Origin: Rhodococcus sp. 14-2470-1b
GTDB taxonomy: Bacteria > Actinomycetota > Actinomycetes > Mycobacteriales > Mycobacteriaceae
Assembly (NCBI RefSeq): GCF_002259415.1
Contig: NZ_NPFY01000003.1
Coordinates: 1-64,000, forward strand
Direction of reading: 5' to 3'
DNA: 64,000 nt
The notes below the pieces were generated by a model, which ran no database searches, had not been told where the DNA came from, and saw only the letters and a program-made list of their open reading frames with translations. Of the stretch, positions 38,901 to 47,790 are shown piece after piece; within the stretch, counting starts at the first letter, position 1; every line of letters begins with the position of its first letter. The position numbers and the translations under genes are program-made.

Positions 38901-39933
38901 TGCCCCTCCTGCCGGATCGACGCTGGGCCCTCAGCTCCATGGCGCGGGTACCGAGCCGCACCAGCGCGGCGTTCACCTTGTCCGGGAATTCCAGCTGAAC
39001 GAGGTGGCCGGCCTGACGAATCCGCACCATCTCGGCTTCCGGAAGTGCATCGGCGAGCGCAACCGAACTGTCGAACGGAATGATCCAATCGTCGTCGCCG
39101 CACACGACCGTCGTCGGAACGCGCAGAAGCTCGGCGAGTGCATCGCTCTCGTCGTGCAATTCCAGCGTCTCGAGAAAGTTCACGATGGTCACGACGGAGG
39201 TGTCGTCGATCATCTTCTGCGAGAACTCGACCAGCCGCGGACTCACCCGCGTTCCGTAGGACGCCGCACGCAGTACCGGTGCGATGAGCGTCTTCGCCGC
39301 GCCGCGGCCGAACTGGACAACACCGGGAGAGGTGCGTACGGCCAGTCGGAACGCGTCGACCACCGGGTTGTCGAGGCTGCGACCGAGCCCTGTCTCCGCC
39401 AGGCCTGCCGCCGTCGTCGAGATCAATCCGACCCCGACGACCCGCTCTCGTACCAATTCGGGTCTCTGCCTGGTCATGGACAGGACGGTCATTCCACCCA
39501 TCGAATGCCCGATCAGCATCAGGTGTCCTCGCGGCGCGACGGCGCGGATGACCGCGTCGAGATCGAGGCCGAGCTGGGCGATCGTGCAGCTCTCCGGCGT
39601 CGGGATCCCGGACTTACCGTGTCCTCGCTGGTCGTAGAACACCATGCGCACCTTCGAGCCCCACTCCTGCTCGAGCGCCTGACGCTGGAAGTGCCACGAC
39701 GCCATCCGCAGGCAGTACCCGTGCACGAACACTGCGGTGATGGGCGCGTCGGTGGGCCCGACTTCCCGCACGGCCAGCGGAACCCCGTCGTCGGCGATGA
39801 CGATCGACCCTCGGTCGGCGTCCATCAGCTCGAGGTTCTCGCCTGCGAGCGGGTCCTTGTTGGACCTCAGCAAGGTTTCGCGTAACGCGATCCCGACACT
39901 GCCGAAGATCCCGAAGCTCTCGGCCAGTTTCAC
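38893..39933 (-). CDS. Alpha/beta-hydrolase
   Basis: 346 residues from a GTG at 39933 that overlaps the alr stop (GTGA); the long upstream frame is a shadow of alr. The fold is clear: FVHGYCLRMASWHFQ (oxyanion region), YDQRGHGKSG, nucleophile elbow GHSMGG near 150, CGDDDWIIPFD carrying an acid, and GHLVQLE carrying the catalytic His. No signal peptide, although residues 1-25 are mildly hydrophobic. The substrate is unknown; lipid ester or epoxide-type substrates are possible. It is embedded between alr and tsaE in a run of overlapping genes. Confidence 0.9.
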   Translation of the reverse strand: MKLAESFGIFGSVGIALRETLLRSNKDPLAGENLELMDADRGSIVIADDGVPLAVREVGPTDAPITAVFVHGYCLRMASWHFQRQALEQEWGSKVRMVFYDQRGHGKSGIPTPESCTIAQLGLDLDAVIRAVAPRGHLMLIGHSMGGMTVLSMTRQRPELVRERVVGVGLISTTAAGLAETGLGRSLDNPVVDAFRLAVRTSPGVVQFGRGAAKTLIAPVLRAASYGTRVSPRLVEFSQKMIDDTSVVTIVNFLETLELHDESDALAELLRVPTTVVCGDDDWIIPFDSSVALADALPEAEMVRIRQAGHLVQLEFPDKVNAALVRLGTRAMELRAQRRSGRRGIV

Positions 39934-41192
39934 CGAGCAACCTCCTCGGTCGTGTCTGCGTCGCGTCGATCGGTCGACGCCGATTCGGACTCGACATAGC
40001 GTCTGCGTGCCCGTCCACCGATCCCGGTGACCACCTCGTAGTGAATCGTGTCCAGTACGTCGGCCCACTCCTGCGCGACGGGGCCGTCGTTGTCGCCGGA
40101 GCCGAACAGCACCGCCGTGTCGCCCTCGACGACGGATCCGCCGTCGGGTCCGAGATTCACGACGAACTGGTCCATACAGACTCGACCGACCGACGGATAC
40201 CGTCTGCCGTTTATGGTGACGTCGAATCGACCGCTGAGTGAGCGTCGTACACCGTCCGCATAGCCCATCGGTATCAGGGCGACGACGGTGTCCTCGGGTG
40301 ACGTCCATGTGTGACCGTAGGACACGCTGTCTCCGGCACGCACCTTCTTGATCAGCGCTACCTGCGCGGACACTGTCATCGCGGGGATCAGGCCGAACTG
40401 GCCCAGTTCGGGGATCGGCGAGAGTCCGTACATCGCAATTCCCGGCCTGACCATGTCGAAGCGGAGATCGTGCCTGGTCACGGTTGCGGCGGAGTTCGCC
40501 AGGTGCACGATCTCGGGTCGCACACCGGCCGCTGCAGCCCTGACGACGCTTTCCTGCAGCACCATCGCCTGCTGGTCGTTCAACGGATGCCCGGGCTCGT
40601 CGGCGCACGCCAGGTGCGAGAACATGCCGCGAAAGTGGACGGACCCCTCGGCGACCGCGCCGCCGAGGACGGTGAATACCTCGTCGAGCCCCTGGGGTTC
40701 GATCCCGTTGCGGTTGAGTCCGGTGTCCACCTTGAGCGTGACTGCCGCCGTGGTACCGACACGGCGTGCGGCGTCGACGACCGAGTCGAGCTGAGCGCGC
40801 GAGGACACTCCGATGCCGATCCCGGCCGTCAGCGCGGGCGCGAAATCGGTGTCCGAACGGTGCAGCCAGGACAGGATGGGCGCCGTGATTCCGGCATCAC
40901 GCAGTGCGATGCCCTCTCCCACCGTCGTGACGCCCAGCTCGGAGGCACCCGCCGCGAGTGCGGTTCGAGCCACCTGCACGGCACCGTGGTTGTATCCGTC
41001 GGCCTTCACCACAACCATCGTTGCGGCGTTCTCTGCGTGTTCGCGAAGCACACGGACGTTGTGTGTGATTGCTGCGAGGTCGATCGTCACCGACCCGCCC
41101 GCGCCGGTGTCCGCTCCCTCGGCATCCACCGTTGACGCACTCACGTTGTCCACAGCACCCGATAGTGCCACCACTGCGCGGCGATCGTGCAT
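39930..41192 (-). CDS. alr: Alanine racemase
   Basis: 420 residues from an ATG at 41192. The pyridoxal-phosphate lysine lies in MVVVKADGYNHGAV near 60-73. The second catalytic residue, a Tyr, lies in SVSYGHTWTS. The PLP-barrel features HFRGMFSHLACAD and VRPGIAMYGLSP are present. It supplies D-alanine for peptidoglycan. The N-terminal 33 residues before SVTIDLAAITHNVR are variable and include another possible start. It lies 25 bases after nnr. Confidence 0.94.
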   Translation of the reverse strand: MHDRRAVVALSGAVDNVSASTVDAEGADTGAGGSVTIDLAAITHNVRVLREHAENAATMVVVKADGYNHGAVQVARTALAAGASELGVTTVGEGIALRDAGITAPILSWLHRSDTDFAPALTAGIGIGVSSRAQLDSVVDAARRVGTTAAVTLKVDTGLNRNGIEPQGLDEVFTVLGGAVAEGSVHFRGMFSHLACADEPGHPLNDQQAMVLQESVVRAAAAGVRPEIVHLANSAATVTRHDLRFDMVRPGIAMYGLSPIPELGQFGLIPAMTVSAQVALIKKVRAGDSVSYGHTWTSPEDTVVALIPMGYADGVRRSLSGRFDVTINGRRYPSVGRVCMDQFVVNLGPDGGSVVEGDTAVLFGSGDNDGPVAQEWADVLDTIHYEVVTGIGGRARRRYVESESASTDRRDADTTEEVAR

Positions 41193-41217
41193 CGGGTCCG
41201 TGGAGATCTGTGAACGA

Positions 41218-42657
41218 TCACGCACGTCCTGTGACCGAACGAACAGTTCGGATTGCGTCCGACACTGCCCCCAGCAGCGGACTCGCGGAGATCGGAGCGG
41301 CGAACTCGCCGCCGCGGCCGTGCGCCGCCGTCGCGGCGGCCAAAGCATGGACTCGCGCCGCGCATGCTGCCGCGGTGACCGTGTCCAGTCCGGATGCCAT
41401 GAGGGCACCCAGAATCCCGGCCAGCACGTCACCCGAGCCCGCCGTCGACGCGGCCGATCCTCCGGCGTCACTCACTACAACCGCACCGTCGGGCCCCGCG
41501 ATCACGGTTGCGCGACCTTTGAGGAGAACACTCACACCCCACGTCGCCGCGAGTTCCCGCACGGCAGAGACCCGATCGGAGCCGGGAGCCGCACCGGTCA
41601 GACGCTCGAACTCACCGGCATGCGGGGTCAGCAGCGTCGGCGCGGCGCGTCCGCGGACCAGCTCCGGCGACGACGACAGGATCGTGAGAGCGTCGGCATC
41701 GACGACGACGGGCAGTTCGGACGCGAGGACGTGCGACAGTACGTCACGGGACGAGGTATCGGTGCCGAATCCTGGGCCGACTACCCAGCACTGAACACGC
41801 CCAGCCTCCTCCACCCCGGTTGCCGCGACGACTTCCGGATAATGCGACACCACCTCCGCCGCAGCGCTTCCGACGTATCTGACCATCCCGGACGTCGCAG
41901 CGACCGCGGCACCGGAGCACAGGATCGCAGCGCCCGGATACTGCGCACTTCCCGCGATGACCCCGACGACTCCCTGCGTGTACTTGTCGTCGGTCGCGGT
42001 GGGAATCGGCCATCGAGCACCGACGTCGGCCGGCTCGAATGCCCGAAGGTACGGTGGCCCGAGTTTCAGGCCCAGTTCGACGACGTCGACTCTGCCGCAG
42101 TACGGGGCGGCCAACACGTGAACCGGCTTGCGCGCACCGAACGCCACCGTCACGTCGGCTCGGACGGCCGGGCCGTCCACAGCACCGGTCGTCGGATCGA
42201 CTCCGCTCGGAATGTCGGCCGCCACTATCGGTGCCGACACGCGCGAGACCACGTCGGCGGCCTCGGGCCGCAGCGGTCCACGACCGGAGATCCCCACCAC
42301 GGCGTCGACGACGATGTCCGGCCGACCGGGGGAATCCACGATCCGCCCGCCCGCGCGGCGGAACGCGGCGAGACCGGCTTCGTGCGTGCGCTCCGGGCTG
42401 AGCAGCACAGCGCTGACAGCCACGCCCCGACGTCGCAGCATCGCACCCGCCCAGAGCCCGTCGCCGCCGTTGTCCCCCGATCCGACGAGCACACACACGT
42501 CACGCCCGACTATCCCGGAAGTCCTGCTGCGCAGTTCCGCAGCGACTACCCCGGCCAGTCCGTGCGCGGCGCGCCGCATGAGTGCGCCGTCGGGCAGTGA
42601 TTGCATCAGCGGACGCTCGGCGTCACGAACCTGGTCGGGTGTGTAGTAGCTGCGCAC
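41218..42657 (-). CDS. nnr: Bifunctional NAD(P)H-hydrate epimerase/dehydratase
   Basis: 479 residues from a GTG at 42657. The N-terminal YjeF epimerase domain has VLVGSGDNGGDGLWAGAML near 57-75 and the segment ADIPSGVDPTTGAVDG. The C-terminal ribokinase-like dehydratase domain has LLTPHAGEFERL, LKGRATVIAGPDG and the end motif GSGDVLAGILGALMA. It repairs hydrated NAD(P)H. Fusion of both activities is usual in actinobacteria. It starts 18 bases after glmS. Confidence 0.93.
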   Translation of the reverse strand: MRSYYTPDQVRDAERPLMQSLPDGALMRRAAHGLAGVVAAELRSRTSGIVGRDVCVLVGSGDNGGDGLWAGAMLRRRGVAVSAVLLSPERTHEAGLAAFRRAGGRIVDSPGRPDIVVDAVVGISGRGPLRPEAADVVSRVSAPIVAADIPSGVDPTTGAVDGPAVRADVTVAFGARKPVHVLAAPYCGRVDVVELGLKLGPPYLRAFEPADVGARWPIPTATDDKYTQGVVGVIAGSAQYPGAAILCSGAAVAATSGMVRYVGSAAAEVVSHYPEVVAATGVEEAGRVQCWVVGPGFGTDTSSRDVLSHVLASELPVVVDADALTILSSSPELVRGRAAPTLLTPHAGEFERLTGAAPGSDRVSAVRELAATWGVSVLLKGRATVIAGPDGAVVVSDAGGSAASTAGSGDVLAGILGALMASGLDTVTAAACAARVHALAAATAAHGRGGEFAAPISASPLLGAVSDAIRTVRSVTGRA

Positions 42658-42675
42658 GATGGCTTCCTGCCGGAT

Positions 42676-44538
42676 CTATTCGACGGTCACGGACTTCGCG
42701 AGGTTCCGAGGTTTGTCGACGTCGTATCCGCGAGCCTGCGCCACCTCGGCTGCGAACACCTGCAGCGGAACCGTCGAGAGCAACGGTTGCAGCAGAGTCG
42801 GAGCGGCGGGGATCTCGATGAGATGGTCTGCAAAGGGCCTGACTGCCTCGTCCCCTTCCTCTGCGATGACAACGGTGAGCGCACCGCGAGCCTGGACCTC
42901 GCGGATGTTGGACAGCAGTTTCGAGTGCAGCACCGCCCGGCCTTTCGGCGACGGCATCACGACGATGACCGGCACGCCGTCCTCGATCAGTGCAATGGGT
43001 CCGTGCTTGAGTTCACCCGCGGCGAATCCCTCTGCGTGCATGTAGGCCAGCTCTTTGAGCTTCAGCGCACCCTCGAGTGCCACGGGATATCCGACGTGAC
43101 GACCGAGGAACAGGATCGTCGGTGTGTGGGCGAGCTCGCGCGCGAGCACCCGTATGGGCTCCACGGTGTCGAGCACTCGCTGCACCAGCTCCGGCATCGA
43201 TTCGAGGTCGGCGTACTCGCGAGCGACCTCGTCGGGGTACTTGGTCCCGCGGGCCTGGGCGAGCGCGAGTCCGACGACGTAGTTCGCGGTGATCTGCGCG
43301 AGGAAGGCCTTGGTCGAGGCCACTCCGATCTCGGGTCCGGTCCGGGTGTAGACGACCGCGTCGGCCTCGCGAGGAATCTGCGATCCGTTCGTGTTGCAGA
43401 CAGCCAGCACCCTGGCGTTCTGCTCCTTCGCGTGCCGGACCGCTTCCAACGTGTCCGCAGTCTCGCCGGACTGGGAGATGGCCACCACCAGCGTCGACCT
43501 GTCCAGAACCGGATCGCGGTACCGGAACTCGCTCGCCAGTTCCACCTCGACCGGCAACCTCGTCCAATGCTCGATCGCGTATTTGGCCAACAGGCCGGAG
43601 TGGTACGAGCTTCCGCAGGCGACCACGAACACCTTGTCGACGTCGCGCAGCTCCTGATCGGACAATCGCTGCTCGTCGAGCACGATCCGACGATTCTCGA
43701 AATGACCGAGCAACGTGTCCGCGACAGCAGCGGGCTGCTCCTGGATCTCCTTGAGCATGAAGTAGTCGTAGCCGCCCTTCTCGGCGGCTGCGAGATCCCA
43801 GTCGATGTGGAAGGGCCGACCCTCTGCAGGGCTTCCGTCGAAATCGGTGATCGTGTAGCCCTCGGCGGTGATGACGACCACCTGGTCCTGACCGAGCTCC
43901 ACCGCGTCACGCGTGTGCTCGATGAACGCCGCGACATCCGATCCGAGGAACGTCTCACCCTTGCCGACACCGACGACGAGAGGAGTGGAACGGCGAGCAG
44001 CGACGATGGTGTCCGGGTGGTCGGAATGCGTGAAGACCAAGGTGAAGGCACCTTCGAGCCGACGCAGGACCGTCTTGGCGCTCTCGACGAAGTCACCCGC
44101 CGTGGGGCCACTTGCGTATGCCGCCGCGACGAGGTGCACCGCCACCTCGGTATCGGTGTCACTGGAGAACTCGACGCCGCTGGACTCCAACTCGGCCCGC
44201 AGGGGACCGAAGTTCTCGATGATGCCGTTGTGCACGACCGACACCGAGCCGCTCACGTCGCGGTGCGGATGCGCGTTCCGGTCCGTCGGTCGCCCGTGCG
44301 TTGCCCATCGCGTGTGGCCCATGCCCGTCGTTCCGACGAACTTCTCCGCACCGACCTCGTCGAGCTCCGCTTCGAGGTTGGCGAGACGACCGGCCTTGCG
44401 TTCGACTGCGGTGTTGCCGTTTCCGTCCAGAATGGCGATGCCTGCAGAGTCGTAGCCCCGGTACTCCATGCGCCTGAGCGCCTCGACGACAACACCCAAC
44501 GCCGGGCGGTGGCCGACATATCCCACGATTCCACACAT
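42676..44538 (-). CDS. glmS: Glucosamine-6-phosphate synthase
   Basis: 620 residues from an ATG at 44538; the N-terminus CGIVGYVGHR supplies Cys2 as nucleophile after Met removal. The glutaminase domain is followed by two SIS sugar-isomerase domains (ACGSSYHSGLLAKYAIEHW near 310; ISQSGETADTLEAV near 360) and a C-terminal KPRNLAKSVTVE. It makes glucosamine-6-phosphate for peptidoglycan. I see no glmS ribozyme upstream. It heads a run of eight minus-strand genes ending in tsaD. Confidence 0.96.
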   Translation of the reverse strand: MCGIVGYVGHRPALGVVVEALRRMEYRGYDSAGIAILDGNGNTAVERKAGRLANLEAELDEVGAEKFVGTTGMGHTRWATHGRPTDRNAHPHRDVSGSVSVVHNGIIENFGPLRAELESSGVEFSSDTDTEVAVHLVAAAYASGPTAGDFVESAKTVLRRLEGAFTLVFTHSDHPDTIVAARRSTPLVVGVGKGETFLGSDVAAFIEHTRDAVELGQDQVVVITAEGYTITDFDGSPAEGRPFHIDWDLAAAEKGGYDYFMLKEIQEQPAAVADTLLGHFENRRIVLDEQRLSDQELRDVDKVFVVACGSSYHSGLLAKYAIEHWTRLPVEVELASEFRYRDPVLDRSTLVVAISQSGETADTLEAVRHAKEQNARVLAVCNTNGSQIPREADAVVYTRTGPEIGVASTKAFLAQITANYVVGLALAQARGTKYPDEVAREYADLESMPELVQRVLDTVEPIRVLARELAHTPTILFLGRHVGYPVALEGALKLKELAYMHAEGFAAGELKHGPIALIEDGVPVIVVMPSPKGRAVLHSKLLSNIREVQARGALTVVIAEEGDEAVRPFADHLIEIPAAPTLLQPLLSTVPLQVFAAEVAQARGYDVDKPRNLAKSVTVE

Positions 44539-44642
44539 GGTGGTTCAGGGTACCCGCCGCCGGAGCCCGATCAGCGTGGCGCGTCGCTCCTTCTCTGCCC
44601 CATAGCCACGCCGTTCCGCTCCGATCCGATAGCGTTGCCGCT

Positions 44643-45497
44643 GTGCCGACATCGAAGAAGCTCGCCGCCCAGCTCGGGAAACGTGGTCCCCACCCAGTGC
44701 TCCGCGGCAACCTCGCCTTGGCGGGCCAGCCCGGCGTCGTGTTCACCCCGGCCACGGGCTACAACCTGCCTGCGGTGGCGTTCGGCCACGGCTGGCTGTT
44801 GAGTGCCGAACGGTACGCGGACACACTGAAGCACCTGGCGTCGTGGGGCATCGTCGCCGCCGCTCCGGACACCGAGCGCGGACCGGTTCCGTCACACCGC
44901 GGACTGGCTGCCGACCTCGCCACAACCCTCGACATCGTCACCGGAGTGCGGCTCGGAACCGGAGACATCAGCGTCCACCCGGACAAACTCGCCGTGGCCG
45001 GCCACGGCATGGGCGCCAGTATCGCGGTACTCACCGCTGCGGCGCGATCGGACGTCAAGGCCGTCGCTGCTCTGTACCCGGCGCCGTCGGCACCGAGCGC
45101 CGAGGACGCCGCCGCGACGCTCGACATCCCGAGCATCGTCCTCGGTGACGCAGCCCTGGCCGACTCGTTGAACGACAACACCGTGTCCCTCGCGGGCGCA
45201 CTGCGCGCCCCCACGACGTTCCGGCGTCTGGACAAGGCGTCGTCCGACGGAATCGTCGAGGGCCGGCGACTGCTGAGCCCCCTCGGAGTCGGCGGGACGG
45301 AGAAGTCGACCGTCCGAACCACCCGCGCTCTCCTGACCGCGTTCCTGTTGTTCCACCTCACCGGCGAAGAGAAGTACGCCGAACTCGCCGGAGCTGGTGA
45401 GCTGAAAGGAACGCGAGTCATCGATCCGCACGCACCGGTTCAGGATCAGCCGAAGCCCAACCCCTTGACCGCAATTCGCGGCGTGATCGGCCGCTGA
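44643..45497 (+). CDS. Alpha/beta-hydrolase-fold protein without the nucleophile serine
   Basis: 284 residues from a GTG at 44643. The layout resembles dienelactone-hydrolase or cutinase-like lipases: PAVAFGHGWLLSAERYADTL, GIVAAAPDTERG, and an elbow in the right place that reads VAGHGMGASIAVL. The GxSxG motif is therefore G-H-G-M-G, with Gly where the nucleophile Ser should be. IPSIVLGDAALAD sits where the acid is usual. A pseudo-enzyme or a changed chemistry is likely. Position between glmS and glmM suggests the counterpart of Rv3438. Divergent from glmS. Confidence 0.82.
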   Translation: MPTSKKLAAQLGKRGPHPVLRGNLALAGQPGVVFTPATGYNLPAVAFGHGWLLSAERYADTLKHLASWGIVAAAPDTERGPVPSHRGLAADLATTLDIVTGVRLGTGDISVHPDKLAVAGHGMGASIAVLTAAARSDVKAVAALYPAPSAPSAEDAAATLDIPSIVLGDAALADSLNDNTVSLAGALRAPTTFRRLDKASSDGIVEGRRLLSPLGVGGTEKSTVRTTRALLTAFLLFHLTGEEKYAELAGAGELKGTRVIDPHAPVQDQPKPNPLTAIRGVIGR

Positions 45498-45521
45498 ACT
45501 CGCTGCCGAACCGCGGCCGGG

Positions 45522-45914
45522 TCAGACCAACCAGCTCTTGGTCTCCGCCTGGTGCGGATCTTCCTGGCCGTCCTGGCCGTCCTGGCCGTCGCTGCGGTCC
45601 TGCTCGATCACCGGCCGGACGGTTCGGTCGTGCTGGGCTGGTGTCAGGAACGACGCTGTGCGGTACTCGTCCTCCTCCCACGACGCGGGCCGATGTACGT
45701 CCGACCACGGCGCGGGCCGATGCACGTCGGACCACGGCGAGCGCTCTGTATCCGCCGCCGAGACGGGACCCGACTCTGCGTCACGCGTCAGGACACGTCT
45801 GACGAGGTCCTCGTATCCTCGGCCCGCGGCCTCGATCGATTCCGCACATTCCAGCGATGCGCGGTCCATTCGTTCCCTCCACCACCGACCCGAATCCCCG
45901 GAGGGCTGATTCAT
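45522..45914 (-). CDS. Hypothetical protein with short internal repeats
   Basis: 130 residues from an ATG at 45914, very polar and probably disordered. Two 9-residue repeats (SDVHRPAPW, SDVHRPASW) and a D-G-Q repeat near the C-terminus are visible. No membrane segment and no known family. It begins 16 bases after the large WxG protein gene on the same strand, so it belongs to that unit. The reading frame could be questioned, but the frame-preserving 27-bp and 9-bp repeats and the operon position support coding. Confidence 0.6.
   Translation of the reverse strand: MNQPSGDSGRWWRERMDRASLECAESIEAAGRGYEDLVRRVLTRDAESGPVSAADTERSPWSDVHRPAPWSDVHRPASWEEDEYRTASFLTPAQHDRTVRPVIEQDRSDGQDGQDGQEDPHQAETKSWLV
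45684..45737. repeat. 27-bp tandem repeat, two units
   Basis: Units at 45684-45710 and 45711-45737 differ at two bases and encode the two 9-residue repeats of the hypothetical protein. A run of four CTGGCCGTC-like 9-mers lies nearby at about 45565-45595. Confidence 0.8.
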
Positions 45915-45930
45915 GACGGATCCGCCTGGC

Positions 45931-47790
45931 TCATAGCGGGCCCGCCTGGGTCAGACGAGCACCGGAACCGGCCGGTGCGGGTGCGGGCATGTCCGGCTCA
46001 GGAACAGCCGGTGGTTCGGCGGTCGGCGGTTCTGCTGTCGGTAGCTCTGCCGTCGGTAGCTCTGCCGTCGGTAGCTCTGCCGCGGGAACCTCCGGTTCAG
46101 GCGCCTGCTCGGGTCCGGACGCGATGGGTTCCGTTGGGAGCGCAGGGGACTCCGGTGCGGGAGCTGGGGGCGACGGTGCGGGAGCGGGGGGCTCCGGACT
46201 TGTCGTGCACTCGACGATCGGAAGGCCGAACGGTCCTGGCTTCAGTTCGAATCGACGATTCTCCCCGTCGGGAGTCCCGAGCTGCAATGCCACATTCCCA
46301 TTGTGTGCCAACGACAATCGGGCACTGTGCCCGTCGAACGCAGCCTCGACATGTCCGCGTTCGGCGTCGCCGTCTGCAACGGGTGGCGGCGTGACGAACG
46401 GTCCGGGAACGGATGGGGAGACCGGATGATTCTGTGCGACGGCTTGGTCCGGCCGTTCGTCGGGCCGATTCCGCTCTGTAGTGTCGGCTGGGTCGCCCGC
46501 ATCGGACGGCCCCGGACTGCGCGGTGCGTCGTTCGATTCCGCTGGCGGCACCAGGTTTTCACCGACGCCGTCAGGTGAGCTCAGACGATCGAGGAGAGCC
46601 TCGATTGCCGCTTCGGTATGTTCGACCATCTCGGCGCCGGAGCGCTCGATGGCGGCGATGATGTCCTTGCCGCTCGGAACCTCACCGAGCAGCGACTCGA
46701 GTCCTGCGCGTATCTCCGACGGGTCGATGCGGCGCTCACCGAGGGTGGCGGGATCGCCAAGAAATGCTGAGTTGCCGGGGATGACCGGAGCCGATTGCGG
46801 TTGGGTATCGACGACGTTCGGCCCGAACTCCGGCACCCGTGCCGGTGGGACCATCCCGTCGCGCCCAGAATAGGCAGGGTTCTGTGGGGCAGGAGGCAGT
46901 ATGTCCGTGCCCCCTCCCCCGCCTGCTCGTCGGTTCGTGCCGTCGGAACCCCACGTGGGCTGCGGGGCAGACGGGAACGGCTCGAACCGAACGGCCTCGG
47001 CGACCAGCGCCACGGTCGTCAGGTGATCCCGCACTGCCTGATCGATGGATGAGCAGATGTCCGTGAAGGTTCGGCACGCAGCGGACACGATGGGAACGAG
47101 AACCGTGCGCAGCCACTCGTCGCACACGTCCCGAGCGTTCTGCATCAGCTTCCGTGGTGCGGAGTCGGCAGACAGAGGTCCGTTGGTTGCAGGCCACTCG
47201 AACACCGGGAGCGTGTCCGCCAGGGCATCCGCTGCCTGTTTCGCGCGATCCAGCGACGTCGGGTCTGCCAGGTCCACCGTCGCGACGGTCTCGATACGCT
47301 CGACGGTCTCCACCAGCTTGCCGTCGATCGCTCCCCACTCGGACGCGACGGTCGGATCGAACCGGGCCGTCTCCGACGCCTTCTGCTCCACCGCTCCGCG
47401 AATCCTCTCGGCGGCCTGACCGAGCACCTGCGCCAGCTGTTCGGTCGCGAGCACACGCTGGTCGGCCAACGTGGTGTCCGAAGCGATGTCGGCCACCGCG
47501 GACTCGGCAGCGGAGCCGACCCAGGCCTGCACGAGGTCGTCGGCGAGTGCCCCTTGCTTGTCGAGCTCTCGCCGAGCCGACACGACGCCGTCGCCGAGCA
47601 GCCGCGCGTCCTCGGACAGCACTGCCAGGTCGAGCCCACGTTGTTCGTCGTACCGCGCACACAGGGCCGGGTACGTCCACGCTGAGTCGGGAGTGAGCCG
47701 GTGCAGGATCGGCAGGTATCTCTCGAAATAGAGCAGGCCAACGGCTCCCGCGTCGAGGATTTCGTCGACACTGCGTCCGGTGGGGCTCAC
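45931..47790 (-). CDS. Large WxG-containing, Pro-rich protein; putative ESX substrate
   Basis: 619 residues from a GTG at 47790, overlapping the stop of the EspC-like gene (GTGA). Residues 1-235 are mostly helical and contain a W-V-G turn at 90-92 (LVQAWVGSAAESAVADI), like WXG100 helical hairpins. From about 265 on it is Pro/Gly-rich with two short ordered stretches (IRAGLESLLGEVPSGKDIIA; DGHSARLSLAHNGNVALQLG). The tail has repeats of E-L-P-T-A. There is no signal peptide or membrane helix. The pair with an EspC-like protein, and its place between glmS and glmM (as Rv3439c/Rv3440c), suggest a partner or substrate of type VII secretion. Function unknown. Confidence 0.72.
   Translation of the reverse strand: MSPTGRSVDEILDAGAVGLLYFERYLPILHRLTPDSAWTYPALCARYDEQRGLDLAVLSEDARLLGDGVVSARRELDKQGALADDLVQAWVGSAAESAVADIASDTTLADQRVLATEQLAQVLGQAAERIRGAVEQKASETARFDPTVASEWGAIDGKLVETVERIETVATVDLADPTSLDRAKQAADALADTLPVFEWPATNGPLSADSAPRKLMQNARDVCDEWLRTVLVPIVSAACRTFTDICSSIDQAVRDHLTTVALVAEAVRFEPFPSAPQPTWGSDGTNRRAGGGGGTDILPPAPQNPAYSGRDGMVPPARVPEFGPNVVDTQPQSAPVIPGNSAFLGDPATLGERRIDPSEIRAGLESLLGEVPSGKDIIAAIERSGAEMVEHTEAAIEALLDRLSSPDGVGENLVPPAESNDAPRSPGPSDAGDPADTTERNRPDERPDQAVAQNHPVSPSVPGPFVTPPPVADGDAERGHVEAAFDGHSARLSLAHNGNVALQLGTPDGENRRFELKPGPFGLPIVECTTSPEPPAPAPSPPAPAPESPALPTEPIASGPEQAPEPEVPAAELPTAELPTAELPTAEPPTAEPPAVPEPDMPAPAPAGSGARLTQAGPL
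46037..46081. repeat. 15-bp tandem repeat in the large WxG protein gene
   Basis: Three identical units GTCGGTAGCTCTGCC on the plus strand (46037-46051, 46052-46066, 46067-46081), with degenerate units on both sides. On the coding strand they encode repeats of E-L-P-T-A. Confidence 0.85.

Noticed and set aside
40000-40608. Upstream extension of the alpha/beta-hydrolase frame
   Set aside because: It lies inside alr out of frame; the GTG at 39933 with a GTGA overlap is the sensible start.
44539-44642. glmS ribozyme or other riboswitch upstream of glmS
   Set aside because: Only 104 bases separate glmS from the divergent gene and no ribozyme core is recognisable; it is also not expected in actinobacteria.
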